From Todiramphus chloris collaris (Eukaryota > Chordata > Aves > Coraciiformes > Alcedinidae), in assembly GCA_025345505.1 (NCBI GenBank), contig JANVCC010000010.1, positions 43,551,772-43,615,771 on the forward strand: DNA of 64,000 bases, read 5' to 3'. The notes under the pieces are model-generated. The model was given only the letters and a program-made list of their open reading frames with translations, ran no database searches and was not told the DNA's origin. Of this stretch, positions 45,497 to 57,500 are shown in pieces; within the stretch, counting starts at the first letter, position 1, and each line of letters starts with the position of its first letter. The position numbers and the translations under genes were made by a program.

Positions 45497-48400
45497 GAAG
45501 CTCAGATGTTATTTATCTATTTCTACAGCAAAATCATAAAAAATGTAATAGCACAGCTGGTGTCTTCTGGTTCTGTATGACCAAAAGCAAAAGGATTTGG
45601 AAACATGGTAAGTTCACAATAATTCTGTAGTTACTGTGAAGAATATTCAATTCATGCAATATCACTACCAACAGACCTGTGAAACTCTAAGGTATAATTA
45701 TTTCTAGATATCAAAATGATCTATTATGAATTCCATAGCAATTTTAAAATATTGTTGAGTATTAATGCAAAATTAGCTATGTTCTTAAGAAGTTTTACGT
45801 TCTGTGACTGTGCTATGAGTTTTGTTTTTACTGTTGCAATGGTGACAAACTTACTAAACAAAATTTCACTTTAGACACTAGATTGGCAAACTGCAAAATC
45901 TCTTTCTCTGCTAGACATCAGATTGGCAAACTGCAAAATCTCTTTCTCTGATTTATAATAGTTGTCAGTAACCTATTAATTTCCTTACAATTCTTTTGAT
46001 AATGTAATGTGCATTTTCAAATAAGAAAGATGTCTGGATGTTTTCACTAATTCTTCTTCCATAGGAAGGGACAGAAATGGTAATTGAAATTTCAGCCTCA
46101 GAGTTACATTCTTCATGCCAGATTCACTTTCAAAATATACATGACTTTAAAAAGATAATCTCTATAGCTTATCAGGGATTCATGCTGCTCCTCGTATTTG
46201 TCATCATCTATGGATTGATGAAGAAAGCTAAGAATGCTTAAACTACCTGCCCGTTTGTTCTTAATGCTTACTCCTTTGCAGAACTGTTGTAAACTCACAC
46301 ATTAAAGACATAAAAGCACTCTGCGTTCTGTACCTCAGCAGCTTCCTAACTCCTTGAAGCTAGAAGGCAAGCTACAGGTTTTTTTTTTTTCCCCAAATGA
46401 GTCAAAAAAGTGCTTCTGTCTAGTTTGTAATTGAGCACTTTTAACCTAAGGCTGTGAATGTTCAGGCTGAATTTCATTAAGACCACCAGGGACACGATGA
46501 GAAGGTAGCCGCAGTGGAGAATGAAGTTTGTTGTTTTATAAGCAGTCCATTAAATGTCTGAATCAGGTAATACAGTTTCAACAGATAGCAACTCCTGAAA
46601 CAAGGGGGGAAAATGCAGTAGTTTTCATCAGAATGCCCTTAAGAGCACTACTGTGGCACATTGCAAGAGCTTGCCCTTCTCAAATGAACTTTTCTAAACA
46701 TGTGCTGTGCCTTGACATAGTATCTGAAAGCTTTTAGACGTAAAACCAACAGCATGTTCCTTTGAAACTATGAATTAACTAGTGGCTCCTTTTTTACTCA
46801 TAACTCTGTTTGGGTTTTGTTTCAATATGCAAATCCCAGCAGAGCTTTTCCAAAGCTGTGGTTATTCAGATCTGAGTTCTTAATTTGATCCCAAATCCAT
46901 TTAAAAATCTATTAAAATGTATGTTACGAATTTCAGTGATTAGGGGTTGTTCCTGCAAGGTGGTGAATACTCTGGCTCTGATTCAGCAAACCATTTAAGC
47001 TTGTACATAACTTGAAGCACAAGCAGTACTTTTTAAGTTCTACAGGAATTAGATGTGAATTTAGGTAGTTTATTTGCTCATATGCATAACACACAGATTT
47101 TGTACTATATCTATGTATATATACACACACACATGTAAGAACACATGTATATATAGTGCATTTTAAAACTCAGTACTGTAATTTGATTTTCTTTTACTGG
47201 AAAGACATTCTTGGTATAGTCATACTGAGTGCAAAAATTGCTGCTATGCATAGACTAGTGTAGGTGTATTTATAATAAAGTCCAGAAATTGTTCAAATAG
47301 TCTGCTAGCAATTGTTCACTTCTCACACAATAACTCTAGCTAAATCTAAACAAAATGCATACTATATATTTGAAAACCTGAATGCAATAAATCTCCCGTG
47401 TCTGGATATAGGAAATGAAGTGGAATGATGTTTCTATCAAATCAAGAAACTGTGTTGTATAAAGAAATCCTGAAAAACAGGTCAAACCTACTGCAAGAGA
47501 ATGTGTACTATGCTGGTAGCATACTAGGCTGAAGTTTACAATTTGGCAATGACATGTTGAGGTTTTGCATGTATATCAAACACTACATTGAAATATTTAC
47601 CTAAATTATTTTAGTTATGTATGTTTTCTAGCTCCTGCAAGGCCAGTTTCACATGCAGTATCATTCAACTTTATAAATGTCACTTATGCCATTCACTGTT
47701 ATCCTTTGCTTACGTGCTTTACTTCATAAATGTGTATTATTTAAAAAAAAAAAGTGAAACAGATATTTTCACCTTTCATGAAGCTTTATATCTGATTTTA
47801 ATTAACTAAATTTAATTTTCTCTCCAACAGTCTTTTGTTTGTTTATTCTTCTTACTGTTGACTCATAATTAATTAAATATCCATGTTGAATTATATTTTT
47901 AAAAATCCACACATTCTTTTCAAAAGCATATGAACCCATTTAACATTTGACAGTGATATGAGCTTTCTCCTGGGAATATCTATTCCTATACCAAACATTT
48001 CCAGAGCAAGTAGATGTGGATTTTATGTGAGATTTATATGATTTTCAGTTAGCTGAATTATTTGTTGTCAAATATCCAACAAATGTAATCTGTTGATATC
48101 TTCTGAATTATTCATGACCCAGTCATAATTTCTGTAACCATAACATAATGTTCATGAAATAATTTGTCCAAATCAATAGTACATTATATTACTGAACTGA
48201 TCTTTCAAAGCCACCTTTATCTTACTCAAATGTCTGGCTCTGGAAAACAGAATTAGTCACTGAAAGTCATACCCAGTGTGGGCAAAGTATCACTGTCTAG
48301 AGGTTCTACTGGTCCTAAGGCATAGCACTGGGTACCAAGAAACCCAGGCAGCCTCAGAGCATAAGTTGATCTGTTAGAGGTCTTAGGCAGAAATACAGGC

Positions 48401-49490
48401 AGCTCAGCATGAACCTACCTAGACATATCATAACTCATTGCTAATGTACACTGCTCTGTGATGGAAATTCCTGTATTTTCCACAGGGTGTAAACAGAGAA
48501 AGAATTAGGTATACATAGAAGTCAGCAAGCGTGAGCAAGAGTCATCTTAATCCTCCCAAACAAAAAAAAGAAGCTGACAAGAGCAAATTTGTGCACTCCA
48601 AAAATGAGGTGAGTATCTATCAAGCTTCAGAGTTCTAAATCAGCATCAGGGTTCTGGGAGCACTAATAAGCCATAACAGTCCTGAGGAGCCTTTTCTAAG
48701 CCCTCCACCCAAACCTGAGCTATGCTTTAAATGTACATGTCTCCACTCCTGTTCCTGAATGGCCTGGATTTCCTGGATTCACCTCAAAACTAACTTATCT
48801 CACTTTTACCTGATGCTCACCACACCTTCCATAGGACCCACTGCTGTTGCCAGCTGGCCCTGCTCACCTGAGTCTGATGCTGTGGGACAACGATTGGAGT
48901 GGTCACTGCCCACCTGCTTTGTGGAAATCGTCATCCACAGACTTCCATCATCAACCCCTGCTGCTGCCTGACAAGGCACCCTGAAGACTACTGCAATGCT
49001 GCCGTCATATTAGGCAGGAAGACAAAAGGCAGTGAGTAAGTTGCATGTCCATCTACCCAGTGTCTTAACTAAGAAGCACCAGAGTGAATGGTTTTAATTC
49101 AACCCTTGGGCCTCTGCACTTCAGAACAGTGTATTGAATTTGTTATGGTGGATACTGCACCCTTCTGAAACTGCAAGGAATTTTAGCCTATACAATAAGA
49201 AACTGGGCTTTGTGTTTGTTTCACTGCTTCATAACAAGTATGTAAAATGTTCAAACAGGGTCTGGAATTCAGAAATTTTCCACTTTTTTCTGCAGTTAAC
49301 CTGCTGTGAATCTAGAAATTTGTGCTTATTTATGGGGTGATTATATGGGTGGGTACAGAAAAGATGGAGCCAACCGTTTCTCTGAGATGCAGAACATGAT
49401 GCAGGTAAGGAAAAACCCCTCGAGGTATAAAGCAGAATCCTTCACACATGGGGTGGGGGACAAGCATTAGGTCAGGTTTCTCAAAGAAGC
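45497..49490. other. Mostly AT-rich sequence; GC-richer unassigned patch near 48.3-49.0 kb
   Basis: Contains a 40-bp tandem duplication (45872-45951). The part at about 48290-49020 is clearly richer in GC, with phrases such as CCTGGATTTCCTGGATTCAC and GCTGGCCCTGCTCACCTGAG, and reads like an old LTR or other repeat, but I cannot name it. No supported gene. Confidence 0.5.
45872..45951. repeat. Tandem duplication, 40-bp period, two copies
   Basis: The unit TAGACAYYAGATTGGCAAAC followed by TGCAAAATCTCTTTCTCTG occurs at 45872 and 45912 with two mismatches. Confidence 0.92.
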
Positions 49491-49499
49491 TGTATGATT

Positions 49500-50080
49500 T
49501 GGGGAGGGCAATCACGGTGGAAAGGGTGGGCCAGGAGCTGTGTGGGGGTCTTTTTGAAGCCAGAAAAGCGAGTGCTTGCCCGTGCCAGGGGCCGGCAGCC
49601 TGTAAGCGGCTGCTGAGGTGTCCCGAGTGGAGCAGCTCCACCAGCGGCAGATCGGAACGATCCATTAACGCACCAGTGGCCACTAGCCGAGAACACCTCC
49701 CCTCGTTATCGAAGCCCTTCAGGAGCGCTGAGCGAGCAAGTGCCGAGTGGCGTCACCTGGGCAAGCAGAGCAGGCAAATGAGGCACAGCAGTTTGCACAC
49801 AAGGGCGCCCACTCGCTGAGGGACCAGGCCCAGCGAGGTAAATCCACACTGGGCAAGGGTAATCGCGAGAAATGGTGTGGGAAAAGGGCTCTTTCTTGGG
49901 GCTCTTTTGGGGGCTTTCAGAAGCTGGAGTAGAGCATGAGCAGCGCCTGGCGCTGCAGTTGTCACAAGGTCATGGCGCTGACACTCCGTGGCAGTTGGGG
50001 TAGCATCACAGCGGAACCTCAGCTGCAGGGAGAGCACTGAAACCAGGTAGGGGCACAGCTGGTGGTAAGGGCACTTGCAA
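49500..50080 (+). promoter_or_regulatory. GC-rich CR1 5' region (probable 5' UTR/promoter)
   Basis: The only long GC-rich stretch of the window, with several CpG (GGCGTCACCTGGG, AAGCCCTTCAGGAGCGCTGA, GCGCCCACTCGCTGAG). It lies directly upstream of CR1 ORF1, where the internal promoter of a LINE is expected. Promoter activity is inferred, not seen. Confidence 0.6.
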
Positions 50081-50081
50081 A

Positions 50082-50546
50082 ATGGTGGGTACTCGCCTTG
50101 GGACTAAAGCCACTGCTTCTTCTGAGAAAGTCCTGGTGGTGTCTGGTGTGGCCACCCAGACAGAGCTGGTACCAAAAGAGATCTCAGTCCAGTCAGCAGG
50201 CTGTAGGGGTTGCCCAAACCCTACTCCTGACGAAAAAGTCAGTTCCTGCACAAAGCATGCACAAGTTGATGACCCGTTATGTCAAGTGGCGGAGTTACAA
50301 GGAACTGTCGAGAGGCTGTGCAATATTAGTAGAGCTGAAATGGAGATAGACAGGTGGTTTCACAAGCATGTTCCTATTGAGGACACCATTGCAAATGAGG
50401 TACCTTGGACACTGGTGACCCACAAAAGCAAGACTCCCTTTCAGTCTCCACCTTCCACAGACAAAACCACAAACAACCACAAACAAGGGCTGCAGGAAAT
50501 AACTGTAAAAGAGCACACAGGAAACACCACAAAAAAGAACCAATGA
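50082..50546 (+). pseudogene. CR1 ORF1, N-terminal part
   Basis: About 154 codons opening near an AAAATGGTGGGTACTCG start. Contains CRGCPNPTPDEKVSSCTKHA followed by a coiled-coil-like CQVAELQGTVERLCNIS and EIDRWFHKHVP. The Cys-rich stretch corresponds to the zinc-binding (PHD-like) part known from CR1-type ORF1, followed by the leucine-rich helix. ORF1 proteins of this group are thought to bind nucleic acid. Here the frame hits TGA at about 50547, just before the esterase part. Confidence 0.78.
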
Positions 50547-50549
50547 GTA

Positions 50550-50840
50550 CTCATAGTGGGTGACTCCGTTAAAGGGCACTGAAACACCCATCTGCCAACT
50601 CAACAGTCATGAGAGGCCTGCTNNNNNNNNNNACTGAAACACCCATCTGCCAACTCAACAGTCATGAGAGGCCTGCTGCCTCCTCGGAGCTAAGATCAGA
50701 GACATTACTGAAAAGGTACCAAAACTCATCAAAAGCATGGTCTACTATCCCCTGTTCCTCTTTCATGTGGGCATGAATGACACAGCAAAACAGAAGTTGA
50801 GCAGAATCAAGGGTGACTATAAAGCTCTAGGGGTACAGAA
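50550..50840 (+). pseudogene. CR1 ORF1, SGNH-hydrolase-like part
   Basis: Block I is seen as LIVGDSV (GDS at 50559-50567) and block III as FHVGMNDTA (G-x-N-D at 50770-50781), the pattern of the SGNH/GDSL esterase-like domain known in CR1-group ORF1. Stops (for example after VKGH) and the assembly gap interrupt it. The catalytic His/Asp block is missing at the deletion junction. Removing the gap and one 45-bp copy gives continuous CR1-like sequence. Confidence 0.72.
50578..50677. repeat. 45-bp direct repeat flanking a 10-N gap (assembly artefact)
   Basis: Bases 50578-50622 and 50633-50677 are identical, starting ACTGAAACACCCATCTGCC and ending GAGAGGCCTGCT, with N at 50623-50632. CR1 has this segment once, so the second copy most likely comes from two overlapping contig ends that were not merged. 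Confidence 0.9.
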
Positions 50841-51190
50841 AAAAAATTGGTACACGGGTTATCTTTTCACACCATCCAGTGTGACCTGGATATGCTGGAG
50901 TGTTGGACAGAGCAAAACTTAATGAGATTCAACAAAGGCACCTGGGGAGGAACAACCTCATGCATCAATATAGGTTAGGGGTTCACCTGCTGTAAAGCAG
51001 CCTTGAGGAGAAGGATCTTGGAGTCCTGGTAGAGAATAAGTTAACTACGAGGCAACAATGTGCCCTTGTGGACAAGAAGGTCAATGGTATCCTGGGGTGC
51101 ATTAAGAAGAGTGTGTCCAGTAGGTCAAGGGAGGTTCTCCTTCGCATCTGTTCTAACCTGGTGAGGCCACATCTGGAATACTGTGTCTAG

Positions 51191-51535
51191 TTGGGCTCCT
51201 CAGTTCAGGAGAGACAGGGAGCTACTGGAGACAGTCCAGCAGAGGCAAGGAAGATGACTGGGGAACTAGAGCGTCTCTCTTACAAGGAGAGGTTGAGAGA
51301 GCTGGGATTATATAGCCTGGAGAAGAGAAGACAGAGAGGAGACCTTCTCAATGTCTGTAAATATTTAAAGGGTGGGTGCAAGAAGGATGGAGCTAGACTC
51401 ATTTCAGTGGTGCCCAGTAACAAGTTAAGGGGCAATGGGCACAAGCTGGAACAGGGGAGGTTTCATTTAAATACAAGGAAAAGCTTATTAACTGTGAGGG
51501 TGACAGAGCACTGAAACAGGCTGCCAGAGGATGTT
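51191..51535 (+). pseudogene. CR1 ORF2 C-terminal fragment
   Basis: Open stretch with [40 protein letters not shown] and RGNGHKLEQGRFHLNTRKSL, the usual end of CR1 ORF2. It stops near 51512 and is followed by remnants of the usual end (GCCAGAGGATGTTGTGGAGT). No reverse transcriptase remains in this copy. Confidence 0.9.
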
Positions 51536-51674
51536 GTGGAGTCTCCTTCTCTAGAGACTTTCAAAACCTGATTTAATGTGGATAATGTGCTCTAGGCAAA
51601 CCTTCTTTGGGGGGGCATGGTCTGTCAACTAGATGATCTCCAGAGGTCTCTTCCAACTCCAACAATTCTGTGAT

Positions 51675-53234
51675 ATCTATCATTGATGAGAATCAAAACT
51701 TTACTGGTCAACAAGAAGATACAGACAAGATAAGTATTGAGTAAAAGATATTGGAAGACGTAAATGCAATAAAAAAGGAGAAGACAGAAACAGGGAGAGT
51801 GAAATGGAGACTGAAAATGAAAGAAGGAAAAACTACACCAGAAAGAAAGTTGTAAGAGAAAGCTGATTGCTCTTAGAAATCTCCTTAATAAATTCAAATG
51901 GGACAAAATGCATGCCTAACATCCAGAGTTGAGACTAAACTATTCACACAAAGTTCAGTGTGATGCAGATATTCACATTGCTTAGTGGAGTTCACACCAC
52001 TCTTATCTGAGCTTGGAAAAAAACTTTATATCAGCTGAAATAATAATTATAAAACAGTTTTTGGAATTAATATATCAGATCATATTGAATGACCTCTTTT
52101 TCTCTGAGGAAGATCCGGTTCGGCAAGAATATAATACTATAAACTTGAAAATGCTTATTTTATCTCTTCATGGTTTTGCTGTCTGTTCAAAAGGTATTGT
52201 GCAGTCCACTTGCACCTGCCAGTGGAGCCCTGAGGGTAGCAAGGTGGACTGTCAGAAGCTCTGCACTGCAATTTCATACAGCAATGAAACAAGGATATAA
52301 TCTCCCTCAAAATGCTGTGTTTTCCTTATTGACTGAGCTTTGACTCTTCTACCTTACTGTTCCTGAAGAAGGGAAGCTGCTGAGTTGGTTCTTGTTAACT
52401 CATTTTCATGTCTCAAACATTTCAAAGTTCTACCCTGGAACAGTTTCATGAGCTGTGTTCCTTGCCACATACAAAGCATGACATATATTGAAAATCAGTT
52501 TTAATTAAAATCTAATTTAATGTTTCCATGTAATTTAAATAGCAGCTGGCATTATTTGTTACACTGACAGTGTGAGAGAAAGAGATCAGAAAAAGAAAAC
52601 TGGTTGCTAGTCCTTTTTTATTTGCCAGTTGAACTACTGAAATCATTAACATTTTAAATCTATGTCTCTGGCTATTAAGTAATAATTAAAAAGAAGTAAA
52701 CTGTGAATAGAATTGTTTTTCACCATTGGCAAGGACATTAATGCCAATATCACAAGATAATTTTCTCATTAAAATGGCAATAACAAAAACATAGGTTCTA
52801 TGTGCTCATTTTTATATATGTGGCAGAAAATTTCAGAGCATCCATCTGGACTGCTGCCTAATAAAAGTAATTGTTTCCACTGGCAACTCCCTCAATTTCT
52901 ACATAGCTTATACAAAACTAGGTACACTGCTGAGCACAGTATGACTTGATCTACTTGCTTTTCTAGTCTTTGATCTGGTTGCCTTAGTACTATTTAAAAA
53001 TAACCTTGGCTTTTTAAATTAACAAAAAAAAAAATCACACTCCGAGTTCCTTATGTGTATGCCTCCTAAATACATTGCTTCCATACCAACATCTTCAAAG
53101 GACTAGTCACACTGGGATTCACCTCATTTAGTTGTAAGCATCTACTTTATGATGGAGACTTAAAATAATATCTCAGGTTTTCCTAATAGTGAGTAGAGAG
53201 TTCTCCTTAGAGTATTTCTTCTCTGACCTGCTTT
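51675..53234. other. AT-rich sequence, no gene seen
   Basis: Open frame 52013-52300 (+) has a Cys-rich middle (CTCQWSPEGSKVDCQKLC) but no recognised family. Weak. Otherwise featureless. Confidence 0.5.
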
Positions 53235-53724
53235 TGTAGGAGCATGAAGAATGCTGTATCTGAGTACACTGTGCAACAGCAGACAGGACAATGCAGCCAA
53301 AGCAGGAGAAAAACACTTGAAACTGCTGAAAAGCTATATCATGGTATCCTCATGGACTGGTTTCATTGGCAGCCTGTGCCTATAATCCCCTTCCTGCCCC
53401 TTAAGACAGACTGTGGTGAAGTATTGTTTCATGGACATCCAACATTCAACACTATGTGGAGGAAGAGGTTATATATAGTATACCAACTATGTGTTGGTAC
53501 TCAGTCACCAGCCAGAGCAGGATGCTGAGGCTGGTCCAAGTGTCATGTTTCCCCAAGCCTTGGCTATGCCAATCCATGGTAAGGTAATTGTCGTGGTCTC
53601 GGTTTGGTCTATATGAGTCTTTGTGTAAAGCTTTTCATGATGCAGCCTATCCCTTTCTTGGTCCACTTAATAAATTGTCCTCAGCAGTGTCATGTTATCT
53701 GGTGTTCTCATTCTCTTTGTGACA
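53235..53724 (+). mobile_element. Probable solo LTR (490 bp)
   Basis: Ends TGTAGGAGCATGAAG...TCTCTTTGTGACA, an inverted TGT/ACA pair. A TATA-like GTTATATATAGTATACC lies near 53468 and AATAAATTGTCCTCAGC near 53668, followed by a short T/C-rich U5, in the order U3-R-U5. The flanking 5-mers GCTTT (53230-53234) and GCTGT (53725-53729) match at four of five positions, possibly a decayed target duplication. A 94-codon open frame (53244-53528) lies within U3 and is probably incidental. The LTR call rests on structure and on resemblance to bird LTRs from memory. Confidence 0.55.
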
Positions 53725-54434
53725 GCTGTTATATATGTTTATCCTAAGATAAAATTAATGGCCACCTCAAGATGCTTAGCTGTGCAGTGAAAGTAAAAAG
53801 ATAGGGAAGTGGGTACTTCAGATGCAGAAGTCAATATTTTAGGTATTTAAGGTTTTTAAAATGTAATCTACCTACCAGTGTCTATTCTCCGTATATATCC
53901 TTTATGTGAATGGCAGTGTAATTAAGGAGGCATGGATTTAACAGCGTCTTTTTTTTTGTTTTTTTCCCACCCTTATATTTGTTAATGCAATAGAGATTTC
54001 TCTTTTCCATTCAAAATAGCTGAACTCTTGAACAGAATCATAAAGACTATTGCCTACTACAAACAAGAACTACAGCTCCTGGAATTGATATGAGCTTCTC
54101 CTATTCTTATCCACTTCCCTGTTTTATGCCTCTTGAACTCATGATATGGATATCACATCCACAGATAGCTATCTCTACTATGGAAAATCCTTTAGTCTTG
54201 GCTAGCAGCCATTGCAAATTAGCTAGAGAATACAGATCAGGGTTGTCTTTTCGTGGTGGCCTGTCATCTGTTACTTCCTTCCATTAAAAAAAATGATTCC
54301 TAACAAAATCATCAAACAGTAATACCTCCTCACAAATGCCCAAACAAAGAAAAATATGTAGGCAAAGAAGCTGATTCATATTTGACCTTAAAAACCCCCT
54401 TTTTTCTCCTATTTGTCTACTCAGACTATATAAG
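53725..54434. other. AT-rich spacer, no gene seen
   Basis: Nothing recognisable apart from short T runs. Confidence 0.5.
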
Positions 54435-54540
54435 CACAGAATCACAGAATGTTAGGAGTTGGAAGGGACCTCCAAAGATCATCAAGTCCAACCCCACTGT
54501 CAGAGCAGGATAAAACTAGGGCAGATCGCTCAGCGCTTTA
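54435..54540 (-). mobile_element. CR1 LINE 3'-tail fragment
   Basis: CACAGAATCACAGAATGTT, then GAGTTGGAAGGGACCTCC and AAGATCATCAAGTCCAACCC, the reversed CR1 3' end. Only about 100 bases long. Right limit approximate. Confidence 0.9.
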
Positions 54541-57500
54541 CCTTTAATGGAGAAGCTGCCTTTTTAAATTATAAGCATAATAATTCTTGTTTGAAATAGT
54601 AAATATAAAGAAATCAGATTCTAAATGAATTTGGAAAATATTTTATGTTTTCTTTTTCAGCTTCTTCGTTTCTTTGTTTTTTTCTTTGTGCCAAGGCTTG
54701 GAGTTTTCTTTGAAAAATATCATAATTTGAGATTCTATTTTATTTTTAATTTGGAACACAATTTTGGGAAGAGATTACCAGTGAATGAATAATGTGAGAA
54801 AAATGAAAACAAATGTTTTAGTTTGTGATGAAAAAGACATTCAACATGTGATGAAAAAGCTTTCAGCTTTTTTTGATAGAACATTGAGTTATGCTCTGAA
54901 GGACTCATGCTACTATGTGTTTGGGTTACCTCTTGATGCCATGCTGTGTGCAGCATTTGTCCAACTGTATGATAAGGAGCATAGGAAGATGCAGCTGGGA
55001 AAATGGGGATCCCTCCAGAGGACAGAGACGCTATGGAATGTATTTGGCAACATTTTTTTTTTTTCCCCAGGGAAGCCAAGGAGCAGCTGTGTTTACAGCA
55101 ATGTACTTGTAGGTATAACCAGAGAGTCTCGAGAATGGGTCAAATGATAGTGAGTCAGGTTTATTTCAGTGCTGTTCTGATCCAGTCCTTAAGGTCCACT
55201 GTTGACAGCTCAGCCAGCACTAGGATGTGTATGCATCTGGAAGGGATCAGCACAGCAAAACAGATGGCCACCATTTCACTCTGTTCAGAAATAATATGAA
55301 TTTGAAGAAACTCTTCTTGTGTTTTTTCAAAGATGAATACACAGATGCATGTGAAACCTGATTTTGCTATCCAGAAAAAGGTCACTCTTAAATATAAAAA
55401 TGGTAGTTTTCTTCTTTCTTTATTTTCCTTTCTTTCATCAAATAGCTCTATCTCCGTAAAGTTTTTATAAAGAATTGTAATTATTTTGACATGCAAAAAA
55501 ACACCACTTGGCTTTTACAGAAATGGAAGCAAGGTTTTGTGACATTTGATATCAGCTCAATATTAGCTGTCTCACAGCTAAAGGCCACATGCAGAGAGAG
55601 ACTCTCACGATCTAGTTCTAGGATCAGTGTAAGCATCTTCAGCTCAGCATCAATTATTGTTTTTTATAAGTCTTTTTTAGACACCTTTAGAGCTTAGTCC
55701 AATTGATCTTATTTTGGATATCTAAATTGAATTGATAATCTGACCTAACATGTCTTCCTTGAAAAATAAAGCCACCCAAACAAACAAAAGACCCTATTTA
55801 AGATTATTTAGATTCTTTTTATGAAGACCACCCTTTAAAGCTCCTTTTTCTTTTCCTTTCAATGTTCAGAATGTAGAAAATTATGTACTTTTTGTTCCCT
55901 TACCAAAAATTAATATCTAAAATAAGCTGCAGGTTTTTTTGTAAAAACAGAAGACTACATATAGTATGCTTAGGTACAGTAACAGCTTATAGATCAGTTT
56001 GGTTTTCCTGTCATAACCTCCTTTTTTTTTTTTTTTTTTCCCCCTGGGTGAGGTGCATGAAGAAACTTTTAACTGAAAGGAAAGACTTTGGCCAAGACAC
56101 CAACCTTTTATCCTTATCTGGCTACAGTGTTGTGCTAGTAAACAAGAAGGAGAGAGAAAAAGTGCTTTCTTTAGAATAACATTTAGATGCTATTACTGAA
56201 TTCATGGTGTTTCCTTCCATATATCATGATTAATTGTTGAACGTTTGTATTGGTGTAGCCAAATCAAATGTATAAAGCATGAATGTTACATGTGCATCCC
56301 AAATTTTATTATTTTGTAAATTAGTACATTTTGAAAAGTGAGAAAAAAAAGGTGGTGTTTTTTCTCTATTTTTTTTTCCACATTTTTGCCTGTCCTGTAT
56401 TATTACCTTTTTTTCCTTCTTTTTTTTTTTTTTTTCTTTTCATTTAATCCAAGTTTTTCCTGTGTACATGTAACCCAAGGACATTGCATGTTTAGAGAAA
56501 TTTTGACTGGTATTTGTGAAGATGTGTGTTAACAGAAAACAAAACAATCTCTAAAGAGACACCAAGCTTCATTTACAAAACAAAGAACTAGACATTCTGA
56601 CTAGTATCTGAAAGAAATCTTATTGTAAAAATTCCTGAAATGGGCACATGCATCAGAGTCAGACTTTCAGGACCATATAGTTGCTGTGTGCTTTTGACAC
56701 GACTGAAGAACAGTAAGGATCCCCTACAGGGAAAGAAGTAGTTACATTTAAACTGTGAGGTAGGTGAGGATACAGATAGAAGGTGATAAAGGGAGTGTAA
56801 CTGTATAGTTACAGTGAGGGTTATACTGCTGTCTCAGCGCATATTACTGACAGAATGAAGTGATTGAAGAAATCAGGTTTTAATCGGGATTTCTTTATCT
56901 TTTGTAAAATGAAAGCAATAATTTGGAGGATTAACTGAAATTCCTTTTGTTGTATAGTTTGTATTTCAGTGATATTGTATATCTAAACAAATACAGATAC
57001 TTTTATTTCTGTCTGTTAACCAACATCTCTTCAGTACTTTTTCATCCTGATTGTGTGAGATTCACAGTGACCCAATCATAGACTGAAGTTTTTTGCCAGT
57101 TGTTAAAACAACAGTTAACTCAAGAAGAAGACATATTAGTTATGTAAAATCATGTGTATGTAAATTCCAGAATATTTATATGTCAAATAATCCAGATCAG
57201 TAGTGTTGGAATAAATGAAAAAAAAAAAAATTTTTTTACTTTGTTTTTATTTTATTTTACTCCTGGGGTAGTCAGATGAGGTAATTATGAGTTTGAAATG
57301 TAGTCTTGGTATTGTCACGCAAATAACCACTTCAAGCAATTCTTCTCTATATATATTGCAGGCCAGAACTGTGGAATTAATTAGTCTGTTCTTCATGGTA
57401 GTTTTTTCCATAAAACATCAGAATGTTCATATAAGGAAGTTTTTTCTTTCTTTAATTTATTCCTCTATTAAATATTTGTGTACATCCAAAGGAATGTTGT

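Larger units (their letters stand above)
49500..51674 (+). mobile_element. CR1 LINE with 5' region and ORF1 kept, most of ORF2 deleted
   Basis: Reads in order: a GC-rich 5' region (about 49500-50080), ORF1 pieces (50082-50840), a junction near 50840-50880, then the last part of ORF2 (GACCTGGATATGCTGGAGTG at about 50884 onward) and a 3' UTR ending GATGATCTCCAGAGGTCTCT and AACAATTCTGTGAT (51674). The 5' part is rare, because most CR1 copies are 5'-truncated. About 2.5 kb (endonuclease and reverse transcriptase) is missing between ORF1 and the ORF2 end. The size of the loss is an estimate from usual CR1 length. Exact 5' start is uncertain. Confidence 0.85.

Noticed and set aside
44285..45951. 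Short direct repeats as a CRISPR-like array
   Set aside because: Only two copies each and no regular spacers; the genome is a vertebrate one.
52013..52300. 95-codon plus frame with a cysteine-rich middle
   Set aside because: No recognised family, no signal peptide at the start and no splice context. Kept only as a note in the surrounding region.
54735..55147. Overlapping open frames of 114-120 codons on both strands
   Set aside because: Both contain T/A-run-derived Phe or Lys runs and show no domain, splice context or protein-like pattern. Likely chance.
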